Assembly (NCBI GenBank): GCA_035525055.1
Contig: DATLEZ010000088.1
Coordinates: 1-40,222 of the forward strand
Reading direction: 5' to 3'
DNA: 40,222 bases
DNA from: DATEEG01 sp035525055
GTDB lineage: Bacteria; Actinomycetota; Acidimicrobiia; Spongiisociales; ZC4RG35
Of the stretch, positions 32,254 through 40,222 are shown piece after piece. The number at the start of each line of letters is the position of its first letter. The first letter of the stretch is position 1. Below the pieces are notes generated by a model, which worked only from the letters and a program-made list of their open reading frames with translations, was not told the origin of the DNA and did not search any database. The position numbers and the translations under genes were made by a program.

Positions 32254-32521
32254 TTGTTGGCGGGCAGGGCTCCCGTCAAGCGTGAATGGCGTCCAGGTGA
32301 TCCGCCGGGCAAGGATCCGGCAGATGACCCGGGTCTCGCGTGACTGCCTGCTGGTCGAGGCCATCGATCTCCTGCTGACCGCGGGGATTGGCCCGGTGAT
32401 CGCACGAGGAGTGGCTACCAGGGCGCCGCGCCCGGACCTGGAGCCGAGGACTTTCGGCCCTTGGCGACATGTCGGCACGGTCGCACATTGGGGATAGATC
32501 CCGGATCAAGGAGGCGCACCC

Positions 32522-32917
32522 ATGAGCCGTAACACAATCAAGTTCTCTTTAGAAGGATTGGAAGGCCTCGCCGAATTGCTTCCGGCTCCTGAATCGGTCG
32601 ATGTCACGATCGAAGTGTTGGACGAGAGCTTAGGCGACCAACTCGAGGCCGACCGGCTTCCCTGGCATGCCTTCGTCTACGACGTCCGCAACAACGTCAT
32701 CGAGTTGTCAGTCGGTGGGCGCGACCGCCGAGTCCCTGTGGTATTCCGTCACTTGGTCCAAAGGCCAACGGGCATCTGGCTGGAGCAGGAGCAAGGTCTT
32801 CCAGTGGCGCTCATGATCGAGGCGGAGGACAGTCCCCGAACGATCGTCCGGTTCCATCACCACGCCGCACTCGGCACTGGCAACGATGCCGTGGCCGCGC
32901 CGCTGTCTCCTCGGTGA
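32522..32917 (+). CDS. DUF5335-like small protein
   Basis: The 131-residue protein has a strong ribosome site (AAGGAGG) six bases before the ATG. The sequence (VDVTIEVLDESLGDQLEADR, then WHAFVYDVRNNVIELSVGG, HLVQRPTGIWLEQ, ALMIEAEDSPRTIVRF) matches my recollection of DUF5335 proteins. It would be cytoplasmic and soluble with unknown function. It is isolated between the sugar operon and a convergent alpha/beta hydrolase. Confidence 0.6.
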   Translation: MSRNTIKFSLEGLEGLAELLPAPESVDVTIEVLDESLGDQLEADRLPWHAFVYDVRNNVIELSVGGRDRRVPVVFRHLVQRPTGIWLEQEQGLPVALMIEAEDSPRTIVRFHHHAALGTGNDAVAAPLSPR

Positions 32918-33008
32918 CTTCGTCGACATGGCACCCGGCTCGTCCGGTCTGGCGTAATGGCTCAGGCACCGACCGAAATGAGTCGATAGACGTGACGACG
33001 GACCGGGC

Positions 33009-33851
33009 TCACTCGCCGATGAAGCCCTTCAACAGTTCGGCGAAGCGCTCAGGCTCATCCAAATGGGGGAAATGGCCAGCGCCCTCAAACAACTCCACCC
33101 GGCTACCCGGAAACGATTGTTGAGCCGTGGCAGCGTGCCACGCCGGGATCATCCGGTCACGGGTGCCCCAGACGATCAGTGTCGGTATCTCCACCGCCAG
33201 AGGCAGGTGATCATGGGCGGTGACGGTCTGTCCTCCCGGATCGATGACCGACCGGACGGTGGCGAGAAACGCACGCCGGCTCTCGGCGTCGGCGAGCGAC
33301 ACGAAGCCTTGCCAGGCCTCGGCGATGTCAGAACTGGCCCGCCATCCCACCTTGGCTAGGGCCCGGCCGAGCGTCTTGCCCTGCTCCTGGACCCAGGCAG
33401 AGGCGATCAGAGGCAAAACGAGTTCGGCACCGGGCAGTGCCGCCGACCGCAGGAGCGGGCTCACGGACCGTCCCAACCCTCCACTCGCCACCAGGGCCAA
33501 GCGTTCAACCCGCTCCGGGAACAGGTAACAGAACTGCATAGCGATGCCGCCGCCCAGCGAATGCCCGACCAGCGTCACCCGGTCCACCTCCAGACGGTCG
33601 AGCAGGTCGCGCAGGGTGGCGGCGTGGGCGCCGAGGGAGTAGTCGCCCATCGGCTTGGCGGATGCCCCGTGCCCGAACAGGTCGGGGGCCAACACCCGAT
33701 GACGGTGGTCGAGCTTGTCGACGAGCTGCATCCAGTTCCGATGGGAACCCAAAAAGCCGTGGATGAAAAGCACCGCCGGACCGTGTCCGCTGTCTACGAG
33801 CCACAGATCGTGGCCATGCAGTGTCTCAGTGCGCGTGTTGACGACCGTCAT
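33009..33851 (-). CDS. Alpha/beta hydrolase
   Basis: The 280-residue enzyme starts at the ATG 33851 (MTVVNTRTETL); longer upstream frames are Arg-rich. It has the oxyanion motif VLFIHGFLGSHRNW, nucleophile Ser in VGHSLGGG, Asp in WGTRDRMIP and His in GAGHFPH. The lid between strands 6 and 7 is helical (about 145-215). Such enzymes cleave esters, epoxides or C-C bonds; the substrate is unknown. Its start codon abuts the truncated end of the next gene's cyclase domain. Confidence 0.87.
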   Translation of the reverse strand: MTVVNTRTETLHGHDLWLVDSGHGPAVLFIHGFLGSHRNWMQLVDKLDHRHRVLAPDLFGHGASAKPMGDYSLGAHAATLRDLLDRLEVDRVTLVGHSLGGGIAMQFCYLFPERVERLALVASGGLGRSVSPLLRSAALPGAELVLPLIASAWVQEQGKTLGRALAKVGWRASSDIAEAWQGFVSLADAESRRAFLATVRSVIDPGGQTVTAHDHLPLAVEIPTLIVWGTRDRMIPAWHAATAQQSFPGSRVELFEGAGHFPHLDEPERFAELLKGFIGE

Positions 33852-33870
33852 GTTGGGGTCCACACGCACC

Positions 33871-36298
33871 AAAGGTAGCTGGCAACGGCGGGCAGATCCT
33901 CGTTTCCGAAGCCGCCCGGCGTCTTCTCGGGGATCGGCCCTCGGCGCCGATGTCGCTGATCGACGCTGGCGAGCACCGGCTGAAGGATCTCGGCGAGCCA
34001 ACCCGGATCTATCGGCTGATGGTTGACGGCGCCGATGATCCACGCCGGCTTCGAACGTTGGAGCGCGCACCGCACAATCTTCCCCTCCAGCTCAGCAGCT
34101 TCATAGGGCGACAGGGCCACATCACGGAGGTCACGGATCTCGTCCGCCACTCCCGTCTGGTCACGCTCACGGGCATCGGGGGCGTCGGCAAGACCCGACT
34201 ATCGCTCCAAGTAGCAGCCGAACTCCTCGACGAGTTCGACCACGGCGCCTGGTTCATCGAATTGGCTCCGCTGACCGAGGCCAGCTTCCTGGCGGATACG
34301 ATCGCCAGTGCTCTGAGTGTCCCACAGGACCCCACGGTCACGGCTGAGGGAAGACTCATGAGGTTCCTCCCCGACCGACGCGCCCTCCTCGTGGTCGATA
34401 ACTGCGAGCACCTCATCGACGACGTCGCAACACTCATCGATTCAATCCTTCGGTCGTGCCCCGATGTCCATGTACTGGCCACCAGCCGCGAAGGTCTGGC
34501 GGTATCCGGCGAGGTTCTGTGGAGAGTCCCTTCATTGCGGGTGGACGATGACGCCGCCGCCGTCGAGCTTTTCGCCGACCGAGCCCGCCTCGTACAGCCG
34601 AACTTCGCCGTCACCGGGGAGAACATCGCAGCGGTCGTCGACCTCTGTGCCCGCCTCGATGGAATTCCGCTTGCGATCGAGTTGGCTACGGCTCGGCTCA
34701 AGATGCTGTCGTTAGACCAGATCGCCCAACATCTGAATGATCGATTCCGGCTCCTCACCGGCGGGAGCCGGACAGCGGTCGAACGACAAAGGACTCTGCG
34801 GGCAATGATGGACTGGTCCTACGACCTTCTGTCTGATCAGGAGCGGGCGCTGCTGCGCCGGCTGTCGGTGTTCTCCGATGGGTTCACTTACGAAGCCGCC
34901 GAAGAGGTTTGCTCAGGTGAGACCCTGGCGGGGTTCGAGGTTCTCGATCTGCTCGGACGACTGGTCGAGGCGTCGGTCGTGACCTTCGACGCCGACCCAC
35001 GGCCTCGCTATCGGCTGCTCGAGACGGTTCGCCAGTACGCGCTCGACAAGCTGGTCGACGCCGAGGAGGCCGATGAGGCGAGACTCCGCCACGCCGAGCA
35101 CTTTCGCACCACGTCCAAACGGACCGACGCATCGGTCCTCGACGGCAACCTGCAAGTGATAGCGATCGCGACAGACGATCTCGCCAACTTCCGGGGCGCG
35201 ATGACCTTTGCATCCGAGGCCGGGCAAGGCCCCCTCGCGCTGGAGTTGGCGTGCAATCTTCGGAGCTACTTCTGGAACCGGATGATGTTCCGGGAGTCGT
35301 TGAATTGGCTGACCAGCGCACTCGATCGGGTGGCTGACGATGCCTCTCCACTCGTGGCGGCTGGTACGGCGTACGCGTTGACCGAGGCGAACAACATGGG
35401 CGACGGCGCCCTGATCCTCTCTTTGGCCGCGCGAGCCCGGAGGATCTTGGCAATCAGTACCGATGACCTGACCAGAGGGCTACTCGCCAACTCCCTCGCC
35501 AGTCTTGAGATGTTCACCAACGTCAGCCGAGCGGATGAACTGTTGGCGGAGGCCACAACGCTGCTTCGCAACGCCGAGGACCCACGGTGGAAGGCGCCCC
35601 TCCAGAACCGCTACCTCAGCGCTTGGCTCATGAACTCCCGGGAATCCGAGCAGGAGATCCTGTCCCTTCTAGACGATCCGATCGGTGCCACAGCTCACGC
35701 CCGAGTCGGTCGAACGATGTTCAAGGTTCTCGCCGAGGAGTACGAGGACGTGATCGCCTCGACCGAAACTCTGGACCCGCTCGACGAGTGGGAGAACGTC
35801 ATGATGCTTCTCTATCGGATGCACGCCCGAGAGCGACCGGACGCCCGGAGGCCGCCCTGGAGTCAATCCAGGGGTTCACTTGGATGCCCAGTGCGATCAC
35901 CGATGGGTGGAAGGGATGGAACACTGGGATGGCATACCTCCAACTCGGTGACCTCGATGCAGCCATCAAGAGCTTCGTCGCGCCGGGCGCATTCGACGAG
36001 GACCTGCCGGACGCGAACCACCGGGGGGAACGTCGCCTGGTTCTGGTCGCTGGTCGCTACGCGCCGTGGCGACTACGAAGCGGCCGCGGTCCTGCTCGGG
36101 TCAGCCGCGGCAACATTTGAGAACGCATCGATGAGCCTCCTCGCCTTCGACCAGCGGCTTGTTGAAGAGTCGCGGACTGCGGTCCGAGGAGCGCTCGGCG
36201 AAACCCTGTACGGCGAACTCCTCGAAAAGGGTGCAACGATCGCGTGGGAGGACTTACCGCTGGTCCATCAACAGGGACCGAGAACGGTCACCCGCTGA
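33871..36298 (+). pseudogene. 5'-truncated, frameshifted cyclase-ATPase regulator
   Basis: The frame begins mid-domain with KVAGNGGQILVSEAARRLLG and DAGEHRLKDLGEPTRIYRL, the last third of a class III cyclase domain; the catalytic part is missing and an in-frame TGA precedes it at 33839. The ATPase follows (LTGIGGVGKTRLSL Walker A, LLVVDNCEHL, GIPLAIELATARL) and then TPR-like repeats. Near 35835 the frame shifts to give RPEAALESIQGFTWMPS and LQLGDLDAAIKSF, and near 36025, at a 6-G run, shifts back to GGNVAWFWSLVATRRGDYEA. The first in-frame ATG is at 33950. The end is capped by a hairpin. Remnant of a paralogue of the intact gene at 22370-25387. Confidence 0.85.
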
Positions 36299-36326
36299 TA
36301 GGAGCCGCCGGAGTCACCCTCCTATC
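36297..36326 (+). terminator. 8-bp hairpin at the end of the cyclase-ATPase remnant
   Basis: GATAGGAG (36297-36304) pairs perfectly with CTCCTATC (36319-36326); the left arm overlaps the stop codon. No T-tract follows, and the tRNA gene begins 52 bases later. Confidence 0.5.
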
Positions 36327-36378
36327 CTGTCCATAACGACCGTGACGCGGGGTTTCAACCCCGTTCTCAAGCGACATC

Positions 36379-36454
36379 GGGCCTGTAGCTCAATCGGCAG
36401 AGCAGGGGACTTTTAATCCCAAGGTTGAGGGTTCGATTCCCTCCGGGCCCACCA
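36379..36454 (+). tRNA. tRNA-Lys (anticodon UUU)
   Basis: The 76-base cloverleaf includes acceptor GGGCCTG/CGGGCCC (one G-U), D-arm GCTC...GAGC, anticodon loop CTTTTAA with anticodon TTT, T-arm GAGGG-TTCGATT-CCCTC and an encoded CCA end. The top pair of the anticodon stem is a G-A mismatch. The 3' half is the likely integration site of the adjacent element, since a tyrosine integrase gene lies downstream. Confidence 0.93.
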
Positions 36455-36519
36455 TCGAAACGCCTGTCGCGGTTGGTTTTCGAGCCAATCCGGTCACTGA
36501 CCTGGACCCAAGACGTAGG

Positions 36520-36562
36520 GACTGACCACAGACTGACCACATTCGCACAGACCACATTCGCA
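36520..36562. repeat. Direct repeats beside the tRNA attachment site (candidate integrase arm sites)
   Basis: GACTGACCACA occurs twice in tandem (36520-36530, 36531-36541), and ACCACATTCGCA occurs at 36536-36547 and 36551-36562. They lie 65-108 bases from the tRNA 3' end in a region with no gene (36455-36717). Spacing and placement fit arm-type integrase or excisionase sites. Confidence 0.55.
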
Positions 36563-36717
36563 AGCGATTTGGTCGTCCGAGGGTCAGGGCAAGGCGCCGG
36601 TAGTACCGCTCGACCATGGTCCGAGCCCTTCGCGATAACCATCGGGTGGTCCCTCTGCGACTCCCAGCCCACGTATTCAAACCGCCCTGTGATTGATCGA
36701 CGGACGGTTCTACAGGT

Positions 36718-37104
36718 TCATGCCGGCTGAACCCCGCTCGCACTGAGTTTCGCCACCCAGCTTTCCTTGCCGCGATCTCGGACATGGTTCTCGATCCTCT
36801 CCCAATGTCGTATGACGGCGGTGAGTTGCGTCCAGATCTCTTGATCCTGCAGCACGAAGACAAACCCCTGACATTTGGACATCCGCCACAGTCGACCCTC
36901 CGCAGTCCGCGGATCGAGAATGTCTCTGTCCTTGCGAAACACAATGAGGCGCTTGCGAGCGGCGACAGCGAACCACCCTTCGTCCGCTGTCCCCTTCTTG
37001 ATGGGGCATGGCTTGTGACCGATCACCCAGACGTCGTTCCGAGCAGCCGCCACAGATATCCCGACACCTTGAGTGTCCTCGTCGAACAAGTACTTGGCCA
37101 CCAT
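36718..37104 (-). CDS. PIN-like (VapC45/DUF5615-type) toxin
   Basis: The 128-residue protein begins MVAKYLFDEDTQGVGIS, with the Asp/Glu pair of a PIN-like nuclease active site, then WVIGHKPCPIKKGTADEGWF and RKRLIVFRKDRDIL, where a second Asp is kept. The C-terminal part WRMSKCQGFVFVLQDQEIW resembles the VapC45 PIN-like family. It would cleave RNA and be neutralised by the protein encoded just upstream. The gap to the antitoxin stop is six bases. It is the last gene before the non-coding att region. Confidence 0.7.
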   Translation of the reverse strand: MVAKYLFDEDTQGVGISVAAARNDVWVIGHKPCPIKKGTADEGWFAVAARKRLIVFRKDRDILDPRTAEGRLWRMSKCQGFVFVLQDQEIWTQLTAVIRHWERIENHVRDRGKESWVAKLSASGVQPA

Positions 37105-37110
37105 CGCCGG

Positions 37111-37812
37111 CTATGCAGCGACTCGCCAATGACGGCCGTAGACGAACTTGCCTGATTCGTGAATAACCCGAGGGGATACCTCGTAGATCTGTGCGACCTT
37201 CTCCAACGGCGTTCCGCTCATGACCGGGCCCGCGAGTGCGATCGGGCTGATTCCGGTACCCCGCACCTTGGGCTTGCCGAAGAACCTCGCTCCTGCGACC
37301 GCGATGCTGGGTAGTCCGATCCTCGGCTGCAGCGCCACCGCCACACCTCGTCGGTACTCGATGAGTTCAAGCCGCTCTCTGGCCCCTTCTCTCAGCAGGA
37401 TCATCTGGCCTGTCCGTTTCACGAGGAAGGTCGGAAAGTCCTCTGTTATCTGGACCTCATGAATGACCTCTTTGATGGCAGGGCTCGCGCGCAGGCTCGT
37501 GTTGTCGTGGCTGAACAGGTAGTGCTGCTCTGTACGCTCCCTGACGGCCATCACGATCCGTCTCAGCTTTGCCAAGGGAATCCCTTCGTTCCGAAAGCGT
37601 GCGAGGTAGAACGTCTCAACGAATTCACCCCAAGTGACAAGGTCCATCGGGTCCTGAGAACGAGTTCGAACGACGGGGTCATACCAGGTGCCACGACGCT
37701 CATATCCGTTGATCCAGCGCTGACCGGTCCCCGGCGTCAATCCAAGGATCCGATCAACCTCGGGGAACGTGTAGAGCTCCCGTTCGAGGCCGACCGAGTC
37801 TTGGTAGCTCAT
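37111..37812 (-). CDS. DUF433 antitoxin with N-terminal MerR-like DNA-binding region
   Basis: The 233-residue protein starts with a winged-helix-like segment (YTFPEVDRILGLTPGTGQRW), then a helical linker (FYLARFRNEGIPLAKLRRIV) and ends with a DUF433 fold (ALAGPVMSGTPLEKVAQIYEVSP), the family of VapB-like antitoxins. It directly precedes the PIN-like toxin and probably represses the pair through its N-terminal domain. At 233 residues it is much longer than short DUF433 antitoxins (about 75). Confidence 0.75.
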   Translation of the reverse strand: MSYQDSVGLERELYTFPEVDRILGLTPGTGQRWINGYERRGTWYDPVVRTRSQDPMDLVTWGEFVETFYLARFRNEGIPLAKLRRIVMAVRERTEQHYLFSHDNTSLRASPAIKEVIHEVQITEDFPTFLVKRTGQMILLREGARERLELIEYRRGVAVALQPRIGLPSIAVAGARFFGKPKVRGTGISPIALAGPVMSGTPLEKVAQIYEVSPRVIHESGKFVYGRHWRVAA

Positions 37813-37895
37813 CTCCGGATACTAAGGCCAGGCCCGTATGCGGGCACGGGAACTAGGTCGAGAGCACCAAGCGCCCGAGACGATGGGGCTTGGGC

Positions 37896-39101
37896 TCAAC
37901 GAAACAGAACCTTGGCGACTCGGTCTGCTGCTTCCCGATCCATGCCCTCCGTGACGTGCTGGTAGGTGTCCGCAGTGATCGTGATCGACGAATGGCCCAG
38001 ACGCTCGGAAACAACCTTGAGCGGAACTCCTTGCTGAAGTGCCAAGCTGGCCCACGTATGCCTCAGGTCATGAAGTCGGATCCTCGGCAATCCAGCTGCC
38101 TCGATTTGCCGCTCAAAGAGACCGCTGACCGCATCCGGATGCAGGGCTGAGCCATCTTCACGCGTGAACACCAGCCCACAGTCTTGCCAGGAGCTACCCC
38201 ACCTCAGCCTGTCCTCGAGCTGAAGCTTTCTCCATTCTCTAAGGGCCACCACAGTCTGGGGATCGATCGCGATCCGGCGCCGGCTCCGAGGGGTTTTCGG
38301 TTCGGATACGACGACGTCGTGTCCCACGGTGACCCGAGCCTCGATGATCGACACGTCACCTCGATCGAGGTTGGTCTCGCTCCAGCTCAGTCCCAGCACC
38401 TCTCCGCGCCGCATTCCCGTGGTAACAAACATCACCCACATGGCCGCTAACCGGTCCCGCCTGACGTGCCCGAGAAACGCTCGCACCTCGTCGGACGTCC
38501 ACGTGTGCATCTTCGGTGGGCGGGTCGAGCGAGTCGGAGGCGGGTCGGCCAGGTCAGCCACGTTCCGGACCACCAAGCTCCAACGCTCGGCATCGGACAA
38601 TGCCTTGCGCAGGATTGAATGGACGTAGCGGACGGTCCGACCGGACAAACCGCCGCCAGGTCCATTCCGCCTACCGCTCCTCAGCAAGAGCGCATAGAGC
38701 GCGTTGAGGTCAGTCGGCTGGAGGGCCTGCAGGCGCACTTCACCGATCCGGGGAAGCACGTGGAGACGTAGATTCCTCTGGTAGGACTCGAAGGTCGAGG
38801 GCCGGAGCCTGGCCTGAACGGCCGGAATCCAACGTTCGTCAATGTACGCACCAACCGTAAGCCGACTCGGTTCTACATACTCGCCTCTGGATGAAGCGAT
38901 CTTGAATTCGTCGAGAGCCCTCTGGGCTTCGACCTTCGTCGAAAAACCTGAGCGTGTGAGTTGCTTCCTCGGCGCCCCCGAAGGGTTGACGTCGACGGTG
39001 AACGACCAGGTCGACCGGCGGTGTCCTTTGGGGCAGATCTTGTCGGGGATGGTGGCGCCGCAGCTGGTGCATCGTTTGCGGATGAGCGCCCGTCGGCTCA
39101 T
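37896..39101 (-). CDS. Tyrosine recombinase/integrase
   Basis: The 401-residue integrase begins with a Cys-rich segment (RCTSCGATIPDKICPKG), a likely zinc ribbon, then an AP2-like/SAM-like core-binding domain (TVGAYIDERWIPAVQARLRP). The catalytic domain has Arg in TTGMRRGEVLGLSW, HDLRHTWAS, GHSSITITADTY with the nucleophile Tyr and its His. All R-H-x-x-R-H-Y elements appear present, so it should be active. It is overlapped at its ATG by the stop of the upstream XRE regulator (ATGA). Site-specific integration into the tRNA-Lys 3' end is inferred from position. Confidence 0.9.
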   Translation of the reverse strand: MSRRALIRKRCTSCGATIPDKICPKGHRRSTWSFTVDVNPSGAPRKQLTRSGFSTKVEAQRALDEFKIASSRGEYVEPSRLTVGAYIDERWIPAVQARLRPSTFESYQRNLRLHVLPRIGEVRLQALQPTDLNALYALLLRSGRRNGPGGGLSGRTVRYVHSILRKALSDAERWSLVVRNVADLADPPPTRSTRPPKMHTWTSDEVRAFLGHVRRDRLAAMWVMFVTTGMRRGEVLGLSWSETNLDRGDVSIIEARVTVGHDVVVSEPKTPRSRRRIAIDPQTVVALREWRKLQLEDRLRWGSSWQDCGLVFTREDGSALHPDAVSGLFERQIEAAGLPRIRLHDLRHTWASLALQQGVPLKVVSERLGHSSITITADTYQHVTEGMDREAADRVAKVLFR

Positions 39102-39733
39102 GTCCTGTTCCTCCTTGTCTTCTTGTGTCGGCCGGTGTCGGCTTGTTCGGTCTGGTTGTCATGTGTACCGGTTGACGCCGACATGTTCTGGTCGGGGGTG
39201 TCGAGTTGTCCGAGTATGGAGGCGACCTGTTCGAGTACTTGGCGGGCTTGACCGAGGTCCCCGAAGGCATCATGCAGCTGGCGTCGGAGTCGGAGGGCCG
39301 TGTCGGCATCGAGCCGATCTGCAACCGATCCCGCTTCGGGCTCTAGTAGGCAGGCGAGGAGGCCCTGCTCGAGGGTGTGGCGGTTGTCGGTGCGGCCGAA
39401 GACGACGTCCAACAGCGTGTCAACTGGGAGGCCTTTATCTGAAGCGTCGGGAGTGGCGAGGCGGGGCTGTTCATCAGCCGGTGGGGGGGTGAACCAGAAG
39501 GCCAGCGGCACGTCAAAGGCCCGGGAGAGGGCGATCAGTTCGTCGGCGTTGAACTCTTTGACCCGTTTCCCATCGATCGACTGTTCCGCCGCTGACAGGC
39601 TCGCCACCGACCACCTCGCACCCAGGAACGGGGTGAGCAGTTCGACGGTTTGTTCCTGGGTCAAGCCTTGCTGTTTACGGATCCGGGCCAGGTTGTAGGC
39701 CACCAGTTGGTTAGGGGTGAACAGAGCGGACAT
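39098..39733 (-). CDS. XRE family helix-turn-helix regulator
   Basis: The 211-residue protein starts at the ATG 39733 (MSALFTPNQLVAYN), nine bases after GGAAGAG; a weaker ATG lies at 39751. The N-terminal helix-turn-helix is NLARIRKQQGLTQEQTVELL and WSVASLSAAEQS, with a Trp-Phe-rich linker (PLAFWFTPPP), then a helical C-terminal domain (LEPEAGSVADRLDADTALRL). It overlaps the integrase gene by four bases and probably controls element excision and maintenance. Confidence 0.78.
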   Translation of the reverse strand: MSALFTPNQLVAYNLARIRKQQGLTQEQTVELLTPFLGARWSVASLSAAEQSIDGKRVKEFNADELIALSRAFDVPLAFWFTPPPADEQPRLATPDASDKGLPVDTLLDVVFGRTDNRHTLEQGLLACLLEPEAGSVADRLDADTALRLRRQLHDAFGDLGQARQVLEQVASILGQLDTPDQNMSASTGTHDNQTEQADTGRHKKTRRNRT

Positions 39734-39810
39734 ATGCGGATTCTCTTCCATCAACGCCAGATCAACGTAGAACGTCAATATTCTGTATCCGTGTTGAAGA
39801 ATCGAAGCAT

Positions 39811-39829
39811 AGCGGCTACCGTTACCGCT
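39811..39829. promoter_or_regulatory. Short inverted repeat in the divergent regulator/excisionase promoter region
   Basis: AGCGG (39811-39815) and CCGCT (39825-39829) flank a 9-base centre in the 118-base gap between the XRE regulator and the excisionase-like gene. Such a position suits an operator, but the arms are short. Confidence 0.3.
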
Positions 39830-39851
39830 GTTAACGATGTGACAGGGCGAA

Positions 39852-40160
39852 ATGAGAAGAGACGCATCGACACCTCCTGACTTCCTCACTGTCGAAGAAG
39901 CCGCCCAGGTCCTCCGGATCGGCCGGGGCGCCGCCTACACCCTCGCCCGGCAATGGCGCCAAACCGGCGGACAGGAAGGCCTCCCCGTCATCACCCTGGG
40001 AAAAACCCTCCGGGTGCCCAGAGCCGCCCTAGAAAAGCTCTGCGGAGGACCCCTCGCCGTCCCCGACCAGCGCCCCCAACCCAAAGCAGTCACCGTTGCT
40101 CATGAACCTCGAACCCGCCGTCCCCGCCTCCAACAAGACGGCCTCCCCCTCAAACCCTGA
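39852..40160 (+). CDS. Excisionase-like helix-turn-helix protein
   Basis: The 102-residue protein has a MerR/HTH_17-type motif: DFLTVEEAAQVLRIGRGAAY, then LPVITLGKTLRVPRAALEKL, the canonical layout of small DNA-binding or excisionase (Xis) proteins. The C-terminal 35 residues are Pro/Arg-rich. It is divergent from the XRE regulator. A recombination directionality factor is likely but a replication-gene regulator is possible. Confidence 0.78.
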   Translation: MRRDASTPPDFLTVEEAAQVLRIGRGAAYTLARQWRQTGGQEGLPVITLGKTLRVPRAALEKLCGGPLAVPDQRPQPKAVTVAHEPRTRRPRLQQDGLPLKP

Positions 40161-40222
40161 CGTCAAGCCCCGTGGCACCGTTTGTACTTCAACCCTGACC
40201 CACACGGGCACAGATCGTTCCG
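40161..40222. other. Window end, no gene recognised
   Basis: After the excisionase-like gene I see only 62 bases and no identifiable start or RNA; the element presumably continues. Confidence 0.4.

Larger units (their letters stand above)
36455..40222. mobile_element. tRNA-Lys-integrated element (left part; right end outside the window)
   Basis: Directly 3' of the tRNA lie a non-coding repeat-bearing stretch, a toxin-antitoxin pair, a tyrosine integrase, an XRE regulator overlapping it, and a divergent excisionase-like protein. This order is typical of actinobacterial integrative elements or prophage remnants. The duplicated tRNA 3' end (attR) was not found inside the window, so the element extends past 40222. 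Confidence 0.75.

Noticed and set aside
32282..32497. 71-residue plus-strand ORF between the GH3 and DUF5335-like genes
   Set aside because: Third positions are GC-rich, but it has no ribosome site or recognisable family and an opposite-strand ORF of equal length overlaps; unresolved.
36367..36944. Minus-strand ORFs containing GPGGNRTLNLGIK and GPEGIEPSTLGLK
   Set aside because: These are the well-known false translations of a tRNA antisense strand; here they cover tRNA-Lys.

Overview
This is a high-GC, densely coded bacterial window with genes on both strands, frequent 1-4 bp stop/start overlaps, and GTG/TTG starts. The gene families point to an actinobacterium: BTAD/SARP-type regulators joined to nSTAND ATPases, class III cyclase-ATPase regulators, TAP-like secreted hydrolases, a CUT1 sugar transporter with a LacI regulator, and a small tRNA-integrated element. 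A free-living Acidimicrobiia-like lineage is my best guess. That is inference from gene content, not a phylogeny.

Layout. 1-2.5 kb (minus): a partial secreted membrane-anchored protein, an LPG-synthase-type flippase-like membrane protein and a PlsY-like acyltransferase. 2.7-6.5 kb: a molybdopterin oxidoreductase and a pyrroline-5-carboxylate-dehydrogenase-like enzyme, divergent around a 12-bp inverted repeat. 6.5-8.7 kb (plus): an NAD(P)-binding protein, a PAS protein and a metallo-beta-lactamase-fold hydrolase. 8.7-11.7 kb (minus): two unusual fusions, a HisA-like barrel joined to a glyoxalase domain and an endonuclease-IV-like barrel joined to a LigD-type DNA polymerase domain. 12-16.4 kb (minus): a 5'-truncated response regulator, a pirin, and a decayed BTAD-nSTAND-membrane-BMP regulator with a small membrane protein upstream. 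16.5-18.4 kb: a TAP-like lipoprotein hydrolase. 18.7-22.3 kb (plus): small stress-type proteins (one CsbD-like with a poly-lysine tail), an ECF sigma factor with a membrane partner, and a class V aminotransferase. 22.4-25.4 kb: an intact cyclase-ATPase regulator. 25.5-32.3 kb: a LacI regulator, substrate-binding lipoprotein, two permeases and a GH3 beta-glucosidase, a clear oligosaccharide uptake and hydrolysis operon with two LacI-type palindromes. 32.5-36.3 kb: a DUF5335-like protein, an alpha/beta hydrolase, and a second cyclase-ATPase gene that is 5'-truncated and frameshifted. 36.4 kb to the end: tRNA-Lys(UUU) followed by an integrated element with a VapBC-like toxin-antitoxin pair, tyrosine integrase, XRE regulator and excisionase-like protein.

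Two themes stand out. First, multidomain fusions joining enzymes not usually found in one chain (HisA+VOC, endonuclease IV+LigD polymerase). Second, three independently broken signal-transduction genes within 25 kb, one with an intact relative nearby. No stretch longer than about 300 bases lacks a gene or recognisable remnant. I see no rRNA, CRISPR array or insertion sequence.
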